Shown here in pieces: positions 35,201 to 43,540 of a DNA stretch of 64,000 bases. The position numbers and the translations under genes are program-made. Origin of the DNA: CABMKH01 sp040797625 (GTDB lineage Bacteria > Bacillota > Clostridia > Tissierellales > Tissierellaceae). Every line of letters begins with the position of its first letter. Within the stretch, counting starts at the first letter, position 1. The notes under the pieces were generated by a model. It made no database searches and was not told the origin of the DNA. It was given only the letters and a program-made list of their open reading frames with translations. The stretch lies in the NCBI GenBank assembly GCA_052067355.1, contig JBQHQH010000010.1, forward strand, positions 1 through 64,000, written 5' to 3'.

Positions 35201-36001
35201 TTAAAATGCAGGAACTATTCCACCGTTATAATTTTTTTCTATATAATCTTTAACCTTATCTGATTGAAGTGCATTTATGAGTTTAACAAATTTTTCTTCA
35301 TCTCCTTCGCCACTGCGAACTGCTACGATATTTGGATAAGGGGAGTCTATGCTCTCTATTATAATACCATCTTCTACAGGGTTTAAACCTGCTTCAAGTG
35401 CATAGTTTCCGTTTATCAATGCTGCATCTACATCGTCTAATACTCTAGGAATATATGCAGCCTCTAATGGATTAAATTTAAGATTTTTCTTGTTTTCTAT
35501 AATATCTTTTTCTGTTGCTTCAAGACCAGCATTTTTATTTAATTTAATTAGACCATTAGCTTGAAGTAAAAGTAAGGCCCTTCCCCCATTGACAGTGTCA
35601 TTTGGTATTGCTATTTCAGCATTATCTTTTAGATCCTCTATAGAGGAAATTTTATTAGAATATAATGCCATAGGTTCTATATGGACGGAGCCAAGTATTG
35701 CTAAATCTAGATTTTCTTTAGCTATAGAATCATTTAGATAGGGAATATGCTGAAAATAATTCGCATCTAACTCTCCTTCAGCAAGAGCTCGATTAGGAGT
35801 TGTATACTCTGTAAATTCGATAATTTCAACATCTATTCCTTCCTTTTTTAGATCATCTACCACAATTCCCACTAATTTTGCATGGGGGTCGGGAGATACG
35901 CCTATTCTGATCTTATTAGGGTCAGCTGATTTATTGCCACAACCTGTTAATGATATTAATGCCAATGATAATATTAAGAATATGGATAATATTTTTTTCA
36001 A
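35201..36001 (-). CDS. metQ: Methionine ABC transporter substrate-binding lipoprotein MetQ
   Basis: A 266-residue lipoprotein. The signal peptide ends in the lipobox LTGC at residues 18-21, so it is anchored to the outer face of the membrane. The NlpA/MetQ fold is seen in IRIGVSPDPHAKLV, DANYFQHIPYLND and AIPNDTVNGGRALLLLQ. It captures methionine for the MetNI transporter encoded upstream on the same strand. It is the last gene of the T-box-controlled operon and is followed by a terminator. Confidence 0.93.
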   Translation of the reverse strand: MKKILSIFLILSLALISLTGCGNKSADPNKIRIGVSPDPHAKLVGIVVDDLKKEGIDVEIIEFTEYTTPNRALAEGELDANYFQHIPYLNDSIAKENLDLAILGSVHIEPMALYSNKISSIEDLKDNAEIAIPNDTVNGGRALLLLQANGLIKLNKNAGLEATEKDIIENKKNLKFNPLEAAYIPRVLDDVDAALINGNYALEAGLNPVEDGIIIESIDSPYPNIVAVRSGEGDEEKFVKLINALQSDKVKDYIEKNYNGGIVPAF

Positions 36002-36039
36002 TTTAATCCCTCCAATTTTTTATTGTTAAATTTAAATAA

Positions 36040-36681
36040 TTACCTCTTATCAATTTTAGTAGATAATTGAGTTCCAATAAGTTGAACACCTTGAACTAAT
36101 GTGATTATGACTATAAGAGATATAATCATTACATCTGTTTGAAATCTATAGAATCCAAAACGAATCGCTAAATTACCTAATCCACCACCTCCAATAGCTC
36201 CAGCCATAGCTGAATATCCAATTAAATTTATTATGGTCAATGTAATTCCAGATGTTATAGATGGAAGACATTCTGGAATAAGTACCATTTTTATAATTTG
36301 GGGAACAGAAGCACCCATTGCCAAACTAGATTCAATCACCCCCTTGTCAATTTCCCTTATACTGGATTCTATAACTCTAGCGACAAATGGAGCTGCTGCA
36401 ATAGATAAGGGAACTATAGTTGCAGTTGAACCTGTAGTTTTTCCTACTATAAATCTGGAAAGTGGGAATATCAATATCATTAAAATTATAAAGGGAATAG
36501 ATCTAACTATATTGATAAAGCTATTTAATATTTTGTTAAGTATTGGCTTTTCCCATATGTTTTCTTTTTCTGTAATGACCAACAATATCCCTAATGGAAA
36601 TCCTATAGCTAAGGAAAAGAGTGTGGATAGGAAGACCATATACAGTGTTTCCAATAGAGAAGGTACAATTAATTTAATCAT
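36040..36681 (-). CDS. metI: Methionine ABC transporter permease MetI
   Basis: A 213-residue membrane protein with five predicted helices. The ABC permease EAA-type loop appears as ESSLAMGASVPQIIKMVLIPECLPSI, and AGAIGGGGLGNLAIRFGF is the MetI C-terminal signature. Its start overlaps the metN stop by one base (TAATG). It forms the D-methionine/L-methionine channel with MetN. Confidence 0.94.
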   Translation of the reverse strand: MIKLIVPSLLETLYMVFLSTLFSLAIGFPLGILLVITEKENIWEKPILNKILNSFINIVRSIPFIILMILIFPLSRFIVGKTTGSTATIVPLSIAAAPFVARVIESSIREIDKGVIESSLAMGASVPQIIKMVLIPECLPSITSGITLTIINLIGYSAMAGAIGGGGLGNLAIRFGFYRFQTDVMIISLIVIITLVQGVQLIGTQLSTKIDKR

Positions 36682-37685
36682 TATATAACCTCCACATCTA
36701 TATTTTCATATTTGAGGAATGAGAGTGCGTTGTCAATTTCCCTATCTTCTCCGATCAATTCTAGTATTAAGTATCCTACACTTGAGGAGTGTAATTTTTT
36801 GATGTCTCCTGACAGTATATTTATATCTATGTTAAATCCTTTAATAATCCTAGAGATTATGGGGTGATTAGCACTATTACCTCCGAGATTTAAATGAATA
36901 ACTCTGCTCTGAGCATTTGCTGTGTTAATTATCTCTTCTTCAATATTTACATTTATTGAATTGACAAATGATTTAGCAACTTTAGATTTAGGATTTTTAA
37001 ATAGATCTTCAACAGAATTTTCCTCAATTATCTGTCCGTTTTCCATTATTGCTACTCTATCGCAGATTTCTTTTACCACTTCCATTTGGTGTGTTATCAT
37101 AACAATTGTTATATTTAGTTCATCTCTAATTTTTTTTAATAGATTTAATATAGATTTAGTGGTTTTAGGATCTAATGCAGAGGTTGCCTCATCGCTTAGT
37201 AATATCTTGGGGTTTGTTGCAATAGATCTAGCTATAGATACTCTTTGTTTTTGACCCCCACTTAATTGGCTTGGATAGTTGTATTTTTTATCACTCAAGT
37301 CTACATATTCTAAAAGTTCTTCAACTCTGTTTTTTATAATACTTTCTTTTACATTTTCAAGGCGAAGAGGAAATGCGATGTTATCATATACGTTTTTTTG
37401 AGATAGAAGGTTGAAGTGTTGAAAAATCATACCTATGTTTTTTCTCTGATGTCTCAGATCAGTTCTATTGAGAGAGATTAAATCAACTCCATCAATAAAT
37501 ATTTTTCCAGAAGTAGGCTCTTCCAATCTATTTAAACATCTTATCAATGTAGATTTACCTGCACCACTTAGACCGATGATTCCATATATTTCCCCTTTGT
37601 TAATATTTATAGATATATCTTTGACTGCTGTTATATTGCCTTGTTCACTATAGAATATTTTTGAAACATCATATAATTTAATCAA
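36681..37685 (-). CDS. metN: Methionine ABC transporter ATP-binding protein MetN
   Basis: A 334-residue ATPase. It has Walker A GLSGAGKST, Q-loop IFQHFNLLSQ, signature LSGGQKQR, Walker B ILLSDEATSALDP and the switch His in MITHQ. The C-terminal ~75 residues form the NIL domain that senses internal methionine (RVIHLNLGGNSANHPIISRI). I chose the TTG at 37685 because GGGAGG (37698-37693) sits 7 nt before it. An ATG farther upstream at 37730 lies inside the T-box terminator and an ATG at 37700 lies in the ribosome site. Length and N-terminus (IKLYDVSKIF) then match other MetN proteins. Confidence 0.93.
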   Translation of the reverse strand: MIKLYDVSKIFYSEQGNITAVKDISININKGEIYGIIGLSGAGKSTLIRCLNRLEEPTSGKIFIDGVDLISLNRTDLRHQRKNIGMIFQHFNLLSQKNVYDNIAFPLRLENVKESIIKNRVEELLEYVDLSDKKYNYPSQLSGGQKQRVSIARSIATNPKILLSDEATSALDPKTTKSILNLLKKIRDELNITIVMITHQMEVVKEICDRVAIMENGQIIEENSVEDLFKNPKSKVAKSFVNSINVNIEEEIINTANAQSRVIHLNLGGNSANHPIISRIIKGFNIDINILSGDIKKLHSSSVGYLILELIGEDREIDNALSFLKYENIDVEVI

Positions 37686-37714
37686 AATATTACCTCCCAT
37701 ATTATAAATACAAA

Positions 37715-38037
37715 TAAAAAAAGCTTTCATGCCTTTGCAAATGCAAAGGGACGAAAGCTTCGTGTTACCACCCTAAGTTCATATATACCTCACGGTATCA
37801 TATCTCATCAAGTACGCAGGATAATTATATTACCCCTAAATACTCTATCACTATAACGTGTGCGTACGTGACTGTTTAAAACATTCAACAGTCAGGCTCA
37901 AAGACCATGTTCAGCTTGTTATCCAATGCTCCTTCTCACCAAATAGGAACTCTCTGTAAAAGTATTCACATGCTTACTCTTCTTTTCTATGCCTATAATA
38001 TTTTTAAATTGTAAATGCCGTCTGCAAATATTATCTT
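37715..38037 (-). promoter_or_regulatory. Methionine T-box leader of metNIQ
   Basis: Read on the minus strand. Stem I contains AGAGAGTTCCTATTTGGTGA and the specifier loop GCTGAACATGGTC, with ATG at 37908-37906. The T-box bulge AGGGTGGTAACACG is at 37774-37761. The terminator AAGCTTTCGTCCCTTTGCA / TGCAAAGGCATGAAAGCTT (37760-37721) ends in a T-run. The Met specifier agrees with the methionine transporter genes it precedes. Uncharged Met-tRNA should allow read-through. Confidence 0.93.
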
Positions 38038-38044
38038 GAAAGCA

Positions 38045-38073
38045 ATTCTAATATGAAAATTAAGATTTGTCAA
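38045..38073 (-). promoter_or_regulatory. Sigma-A promoter of the metNIQ leader
   Basis: TTGACA (38073-38068), a 17-bp spacer, then TAGAAT (38050-38045) on the minus strand. Start expected near 38037. Confidence 0.85.
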
Positions 38074-38113
38074 GGATAATTTTAAAATTTCTTTAAATAA
38101 TTGCAAAAATTAA

Positions 38114-38130
38114 TTGACAAAGATATCTTT
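38114..38130 (+). promoter_or_regulatory. -35-like TTGACA overlapping a 12-bp palindrome before the WYL gene
   Basis: TTGACA at 38114-38119 overlaps the palindrome AAAGATATCTTT (38119-38130), about 100 bp upstream of the WYL regulator gene. No good -10 is visible at 17 bp. The palindrome is a candidate operator, perhaps for the WYL protein itself. Confidence 0.35.
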
Positions 38131-38227
38131 TATTTTAAAGATTTCGTGTTAAAAAGAAGGATTTATCTTATATTTGTAGAAATAGATAATTAAAGTGGAG
38201 ATGTTGTAGAAGTAGGAGGTTATAAAT

Positions 38228-39178
38228 ATGTCTAGATTATCAAATGCTTTATATATGTATATGTTGTTACAAAGTAGACGGCTAATTCAGGTCAAAGAGA
38301 TAGCTGAAATCTTAGAGGTAAGTCCTAGGATGGTTAAGGAATATAAAAATGACTTAGGAAAAGCAGGAATCTATATTGGGTCAAAGAAAGGCAGATATGG
38401 TGGATATTATCTAGAAAATAGATTAAGTTTAAAGGGCTTAGGGATTACAAAGAAAGAGCTAGAATCACTGAAGATGGCTAATGAAATAATTAGGAGTGGA
38501 AACTACATGTTTTCACTAGATTTTGAGATGCTGGCAAATAAGATACTCAATCTAGAAGGAGAGTTTGACTATATAGATTATTTTAATAAGGATACATTAA
38601 AACCATTGTATATGCAGAAAAAAGAAAGAGAATTTTGGAAGATAATAAGCAAAGGAATAATCTCTAGACGTAAGATAGATATGTCATATAGATCTTTGGC
38701 AAACAATGAAGATAGAAATGATATTAGACGAGTAGTACACCCATATGGGACTTTTGATCATGATGGTGCTATGTATTTCTTTGGATATTGTGAATTGAGG
38801 AAGAATATTAGATATTTTAAAATGTCTAGAATTCAAGAATTGAATATTCTAGATGATAAATTCACCATCAATAACACATATGATATAAAGAATATATTGC
38901 GGACATCTTTTGGAATAATTGACGATGATATGTTCTATCTAAAGCTTAAGATTTCATATCCCATGAGTCAATTAGTCAAAGAAAAGCAGTATTCAGTGGA
39001 GCAGAGGATAACAGAACTGGACAAGGATACTATTATATTTGAAGCAAGATTAAAGGGATATCCAGAGGTTAAATCCTGGGTGTTGAGCATGGGAAGCAAG
39101 GTTGAAGTATTAGAGCCAGAGAAGCTAAGAGAAGATATAATCGATGAAATGAGAAAATTAAGAAGAGTTTATGAATGA
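38228..39178 (+). CDS. HTH-WYL transcriptional regulator next to the cas genes
   Basis: A 316-residue regulator. An N-terminal winged helix (about 3-60: QSRRLIQVKEIAEILEVSPRMVKEYKNDL) is followed by a WYL domain (about 140-235), with RRVVHPYGTFDHDGAMYFFGYCELRKNIRYFKMSRI as core, and a C-terminal WCX-like region. WYL domains bind nucleic acid or nucleotide ligands, and WYL regulators are known beside CRISPR-Cas loci. It lies 84 bp before cas6 on the same strand, so it may control the cas operon. The start ATG follows AGGAGG. Confidence 0.87.
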   Translation: MSRLSNALYMYMLLQSRRLIQVKEIAEILEVSPRMVKEYKNDLGKAGIYIGSKKGRYGGYYLENRLSLKGLGITKKELESLKMANEIIRSGNYMFSLDFEMLANKILNLEGEFDYIDYFNKDTLKPLYMQKKEREFWKIISKGIISRRKIDMSYRSLANNEDRNDIRRVVHPYGTFDHDGAMYFFGYCELRKNIRYFKMSRIQELNILDDKFTINNTYDIKNILRTSFGIIDDDMFYLKLKISYPMSQLVKEKQYSVEQRITELDKDTIIFEARLKGYPEVKSWVLSMGSKVEVLEPEKLREDIIDEMRKLRRVYE

Positions 39179-39262
39179 GACATTATACTTCACCATTAGG
39201 TGGTAGAATAGTATTTAGTAGATGTTTTTATATAAAAAATAAATTTTAGGGAGGTGAAAAAA

Positions 39263-39991
39263 ATGCGATTTAATGTTGAACTATTATTAGAAAATGAAAA
39301 TATACCTAAGGATAAAAATAGAATGATACTTTCTTTTTTTAAATATCTTTATGAATCCTATGATAAAGATTATTACAATTCACTATATGAAGACGAAAAA
39401 AATAAGAGAAAGACCTTCACATTTTCTTTGTATATGCCTAATTGTAAGTTTACTAGAGAGGAAATAGTTATCCCAGAGAAGAAAATGATCCTGAATTTTT
39501 CCACAGATGATATGAAAGATGGGATATTTTTTTATAATGCAGCGTTAGCTAGTAAGGGAAAGAAATATAATATCAAAGATAATTCCATAACCATCTCTAG
39601 GATAAATATGAATAGAGAAAAAAGAATAACTGATGATTATGCAGTTTTTTCTACTATGTCTCCCATAGTTGTTAGGGAACATAAGGGTGATAACAAAAAG
39701 ACTTGGTATTATTCCTTAAATGAAAAAAAGGGAAAAGAAATCTTTATTAGTAATCTTAAATATCAATTGCTAGACAGTTTTGGTGAAGAAAGAAAGCTAG
39801 ATATTGAGGAGATAAAAGTTGAAGTATTAGGAAAAAGTAAAGAGGTAAAAGTAAAACACTATGGAATAGAAATTCTATCAAATATATGTGCATTAAAAAT
39901 CCATGCTAAACCATATATTTTAGATCATCTTTATAAATCTGGAATAGGATCTAAGAAAAGTGGTGGATTTGGAATGGTAGATTTAGTATAG
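39263..39991 (+). CDS. cas6: CRISPR endoribonuclease Cas6
   Basis: A 242-residue RAMP protein. The C-terminal glycine-rich loop GIGSKKSGGFGMVDL is the Cas6 hallmark, and the N-terminal RFNVELLLENENIPKD begins the first ferredoxin fold. Cas6 cuts the array transcript in each repeat and leaves an 8-nt 5' handle, here expected to be ATGTAAAT. I chose the ATG at 39263, 8 nt after GGGAGG; a GTG three codons earlier overlaps that site. It is the first gene of the cas operon; cas8 follows after 11 bp. Confidence 0.93.
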   Translation: MRFNVELLLENENIPKDKNRMILSFFKYLYESYDKDYYNSLYEDEKNKRKTFTFSLYMPNCKFTREEIVIPEKKMILNFSTDDMKDGIFFYNAALASKGKKYNIKDNSITISRINMNREKRITDDYAVFSTMSPIVVREHKGDNKKTWYYSLNEKKGKEIFISNLKYQLLDSFGEERKLDIEEIKVEVLGKSKEVKVKHYGIEILSNICALKIHAKPYILDHLYKSGIGSKKSGGFGMVDLV

Positions 39992-40002
39992 GAGGTGATA
40001 AA

Positions 40003-41706
40003 GTGGGAGAAAAGATAAAAATATGTTTATCCGATTGGCAATTTAATGCTGGGATAGTAGGATTATATAATATATTAGAGCATGCAAAAGATGAAGTAAC
40101 TATTAATAATCAATATATAGAAATTGAATTAGAAATGTTAGAAAATTTTGAGGAGAAATATTTTAACTATTTTATTGAAATATATAAAGAAACTACACCA
40201 TGGTATAGAATAATATCTTATAAACCTGTAATGGAAAATCATAAAAATAATAAATTTAAAAATTTTGATAAAAAATCTTTAGATTATTTAAATGATTATA
40301 TCAAAATGGTGAAGGATTACTTAAAGAGAACTAATTATAAAAAAGTATATCCTTTTATAGAAAGTGACAAGGATATTATATCTTTAGAAAAAGAATTGAA
40401 GACTATTCATATTAAGAAAAGTGATAAGATAGAGGAAAAAATAAATGAAATAAAAGATAGGTTTAGGACAATAAATGAAATAATTGATTATTGCAATAGT
40501 GAAGATGGAAAAAAGTATATAGCAGCTAAGGGAGTAATTTATAATATTATAAATAGTGGTTGGAATGGTGTATGTTTTTTAAATGCACAAACTAAAGAAC
40601 ATAATATATACACAGATTATAAAAAATACTTTATTGATACAGCTGTAGATTATCTAAAATCAGACAAAGAAAAATTCAAACATAATTGTTTCATTTGTGA
40701 TAGTAAAATAGAAAATATGGATAATGATTTAAGTTTTTTAAATGAAACAGGATTTGATGTTAATAAAAAACCATCTCATATTTGGGATTTCATGAATGAT
40801 GTAGTTGTATGTGATTTATGTAAAATGGTCTATTCATGTTTACCAGCTGGATTTGTATATGCATATGATAAAGGAATGTTTATAAATAGCAACACATCTG
40901 TTGATGATTTGCTAAAGTTAAATCAAAAGCTTAGATATGATGTACTTAAAAAAGATGATAATAATTACAAATCATTAACATATAGAGCATTAGTTAAGGC
41001 CATAAATGAACAACATAGTTCTAAAATTCAATATGAACTGCAGGATATACAAATAGTAAGGTACGAAAATGGAAAATACAGATTTAATATTTTATCAAAA
41101 AAAGTTTTAAAAGTAATTAGAGAATCAGAAAAAGAACTCAATGGTTTAATTAATACTGGATATAGGGAATTAAAGAATTATTTTAATATATATGATATTA
41201 CTATAGATAGGCTTTTGAATAATTATAATATGTTTACATTAATTCATAAATTACTTATTTATGAAATTACTAACTCTCAATCAATAACTACGTATTACCA
41301 TATGGGACATGTTATGAAGTTAAATTTGATAAATATAAATTATTTAAAAGGGGTGGAAGGTATGGATAAAGTAAAAGAAAATAAGAAGCTAGTAAGTGAC
41401 ATTAGAAAAGAAGGGCTTCGATTGAGAAGAGAATACCTTAATAAAGATCCTGAAGCCGATAAAGGTAAGATAAGAGGAGTATCCTATAGGTTATTGAATT
41501 CATTAAAAACTAGAAATATGGAAATGTTTATGCATAATATAATTATAAGTTATATGTATGTAGGAAAAACAATACCTAAAGATTTAACCATAGCATTAGA
41601 AACTGAGGAAGACTTAGGTATTATTGGATATGCTTTTGTTACTGGATTAAATGGTTGGGACCCACAAGAGAATAAAGAGAATGGAGGAAAAAACAATGAA
41701 GATTAA
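40003..41706 (+). CDS. cas8b: Type I-B Cascade large subunit Cas8b1 (Cst1-like)
   Basis: A 567-residue protein opening with KICLSDWQFNAGIVGLYNIL, the start typical of Cst1/Cas8b1. A zinc-finger-like set C229-x2-C232 and C270-x2-C273 lies mid-chain, followed by SCLPAGFVYAYDKGMFIN. Cas8 recognises the PAM and helps recruit Cas3. Codon use is even more A-rich than in the neighbouring metabolic genes. GTG start, 5 nt after GGAGGTG. Its last codons overlap the cas7 start by 11 bp. Confidence 0.9.
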   Translation: MGEKIKICLSDWQFNAGIVGLYNILEHAKDEVTINNQYIEIELEMLENFEEKYFNYFIEIYKETTPWYRIISYKPVMENHKNNKFKNFDKKSLDYLNDYIKMVKDYLKRTNYKKVYPFIESDKDIISLEKELKTIHIKKSDKIEEKINEIKDRFRTINEIIDYCNSEDGKKYIAAKGVIYNIINSGWNGVCFLNAQTKEHNIYTDYKKYFIDTAVDYLKSDKEKFKHNCFICDSKIENMDNDLSFLNETGFDVNKKPSHIWDFMNDVVVCDLCKMVYSCLPAGFVYAYDKGMFINSNTSVDDLLKLNQKLRYDVLKKDDNNYKSLTYRALVKAINEQHSSKIQYELQDIQIVRYENGKYRFNILSKKVLKVIRESEKELNGLINTGYRELKNYFNIYDITIDRLLNNYNMFTLIHKLLIYEITNSQSITTYYHMGHVMKLNLININYLKGVEGMDKVKENKKLVSDIRKEGLRLRREYLNKDPEADKGKIRGVSYRLLNSLKTRNMEMFMHNIIISYMYVGKTIPKDLTIALETEEDLGIIGYAFVTGLNGWDPQENKENGGKNNED

Positions 41707-42577
41707 AGGTTTAACTATGTCAATTATATTTGAGGCGGGGAGTGCTAATTATGGAGAGACTATAGGCAATGTGGCTTCTTTGAAGAAACTTTCAAGGGGG
41801 AAAGGAGATCAGTATACTTATATATCAAGACAAGCATTGAGGTATAATATTGTAAATCAAATGGGAATAGATAATACTGAGTTAAATATGAATAAATCAG
41901 TAGTGCAATTTGCAACAGATACTACTATAGACAAATATCCAGAAATAGATCTTTTCGGATACATGAAGACATCAGAAGGACAGAAAACACGTTCTGCTAT
42001 AGTAAGGCTTTCACATGCTATATCATTAGAGACTTTTAAGGGAGAGTTAGACTTTTTAACAAACAAGGGGTTGTATGACAGATACACAAAGCAAGGAAAT
42101 AAAAGTAAAGAAGTAAAAGGTGGAAGTATAGCTCAAAGTGAAATTCATAGATCCTACTATGCTTATACTATAACTGTTGATTTAGATAAAGTAGGAATTG
42201 ATGAAAATGATGGTATTGAAATAGAGAGTACGCAAAAATCAGATAGAATTATAAACTTATTGAATACAATTAGATTTTTATATAGAGATATTAAAGGTAG
42301 AAGAGAGGATTTAAAGCCACTATTTGCAATAGGTGGAGTATATGATATAAAAAATCCTATTTTCCATAATGCTCTAGATGTAAAAAATAATAGAGTAGAT
42401 GTGAATAGAGTCAAAGATGTACTATATGAAGATATAAAGGAAGATACTTATTGTGGTCTAGTAAAAGGTGTATTTGAAAATGACAATGAGATAATAAAAG
42501 AGTTAGAAGCGGTATCTATGCCTGAATATTTTGATGAAATAAAAAAAGAGGTAAAAGATTATTATGAAAGCAATTAG
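41696..42577 (+). CDS. cas7: Type I-B Cascade backbone protein Cas7 (Cst2/DevR)
   Basis: A 293-residue RAMP protein. KGLTMSIIFEAGSANYGETIGN starts the chain, and SAIVRLSHAISLETFKGELDFLTNKGLYDR is the family core; ESTQKSDRIINLLNTIRFLYRDIKG is another conserved block. Several copies would coat the crRNA. I chose the ATG at 41696, after GGAGG at 41683-41687; an in-frame ATG 15 codons upstream lies inside cas8. The cas5 gene overlaps its end by 14 bp. Confidence 0.93.
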   Translation: MKIKGLTMSIIFEAGSANYGETIGNVASLKKLSRGKGDQYTYISRQALRYNIVNQMGIDNTELNMNKSVVQFATDTTIDKYPEIDLFGYMKTSEGQKTRSAIVRLSHAISLETFKGELDFLTNKGLYDRYTKQGNKSKEVKGGSIAQSEIHRSYYAYTITVDLDKVGIDENDGIEIESTQKSDRIINLLNTIRFLYRDIKGRREDLKPLFAIGGVYDIKNPIFHNALDVKNNRVDVNRVKDVLYEDIKEDTYCGLVKGVFENDNEIIKELEAVSMPEYFDEIKKEVKDYYESN

Positions 42578-43493
42578 AGTGAAGTTATACCAAAATATGG
42601 TTAATTATAGAAAACCTACAAGCTTTCAACTTAAGGAAACTTATCCATTACCACCGCCTTCTACAGTAATAGGTATGGTTCATAATTTATGTGGATTTAC
42701 TGAATATTATGAAATGGATATTAGTATTCAGGGAAAATATCATTCAAAAGTAAATGATTTATATACAAGATATGAATTTTCTAATGTGGTGGTAGATGAT
42801 AAGCAAAAAAGATGCAAAGACTGTTCTGTAATAAATGGTAGTTCATCTAAAAAATGCAATAAATGTGGTAGTGAAGATCTAGAAGATGTATGGATACCAA
42901 GAGGATCATTAGTTAAAGGAATAGTAGCTCCCGGAATAAAAAAATATAATGATTTGTATAAAAAGGATATTATAATTGATGAAAAAAATAAAAAGTTTTT
43001 AAAGGGAAATTATATAAGTATAGTTGAAGGTCCAACAACAGTAGAGCTTTTAACAGATGTAGAACTTCTTTTGCATATATTACCTAAAGATCAATTGATT
43101 GTTGAAGAAATTGAAAAGGCATTTTTATATCCAGCAGAATATCCTTCATTAGGAAGAAGAGAAGATTTAGCTTTAATTAAAGAAGTTAAGATTGTAGATG
43201 TTTATGAAGAAGAACTTGAAGACTATATTAATATATCAAACGATTATAGTGCATATATTCCTGTGGAACTTCTACAAAAAAAGGATGTAGTGATAAAGAA
43301 GGAAATAGGGACAGCAGGAACTAGATATAAACTTACTAAAAATTATGTATTAGTAGATCAAGGAAATAAAAGATATCCAAAAGTGTTTAGAGAGTGGAAC
43401 AAGGTAGATGTAATTTATGGGAGTAGGATACAAGTTTTAGATGAGGCAAAAGTAAAATTAGATGAAGATAAAAATATAGTTTTTGCACTATAA
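42564..43493 (+). CDS. cas5: Type I-B Cascade protein Cas5, with zinc-ribbon-like insert
   Basis: A 309-residue RAMP protein. RVKLYQNMVNYRKPTSFQLKETYPLPPPSTVIGMVHNLCG is the Cas5 N-terminal pattern and AEYPSLGRREDLA a later conserved block. It caps the 5' end of the crRNA. An insert with C84-x2-C87 and C98-x2-C101 looks like a zinc ribbon; that is longer than the usual ~240-residue Cas5. A hairpin sits right at its stop codon before cas3. Confidence 0.9.
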   Translation: MKAIRVKLYQNMVNYRKPTSFQLKETYPLPPPSTVIGMVHNLCGFTEYYEMDISIQGKYHSKVNDLYTRYEFSNVVVDDKQKRCKDCSVINGSSSKKCNKCGSEDLEDVWIPRGSLVKGIVAPGIKKYNDLYKKDIIIDEKNKKFLKGNYISIVEGPTTVELLTDVELLLHILPKDQLIVEEIEKAFLYPAEYPSLGRREDLALIKEVKIVDVYEEELEDYINISNDYSAYIPVELLQKKDVVIKKEIGTAGTRYKLTKNYVLVDQGNKRYPKVFREWNKVDVIYGSRIQVLDEAKVKLDEDKNIVFAL

Positions 43494-43515
43494 AGTCCTA
43501 TTTAAATAGGGCTTT
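43492..43515 (+). other. Hairpin between cas5 and cas3
   Basis: AAAGTCCTATTT (43492-43503) pairs with AAATAGGGCTTT (43504-43515), starting at the cas5 stop. No T-run follows, so it may lower read-through or mark an RNA-processing point between the Cascade genes and cas3. Confidence 0.45.
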
Positions 43516-43540
43516 ATAGAATAATAGGGAGGTTTTATTT

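Noticed and set aside
37686..37730. An earlier ATG start for metN
   Set aside because: It lies inside the T-box terminator hairpin; the TTG at 37685 has the ribosome site.
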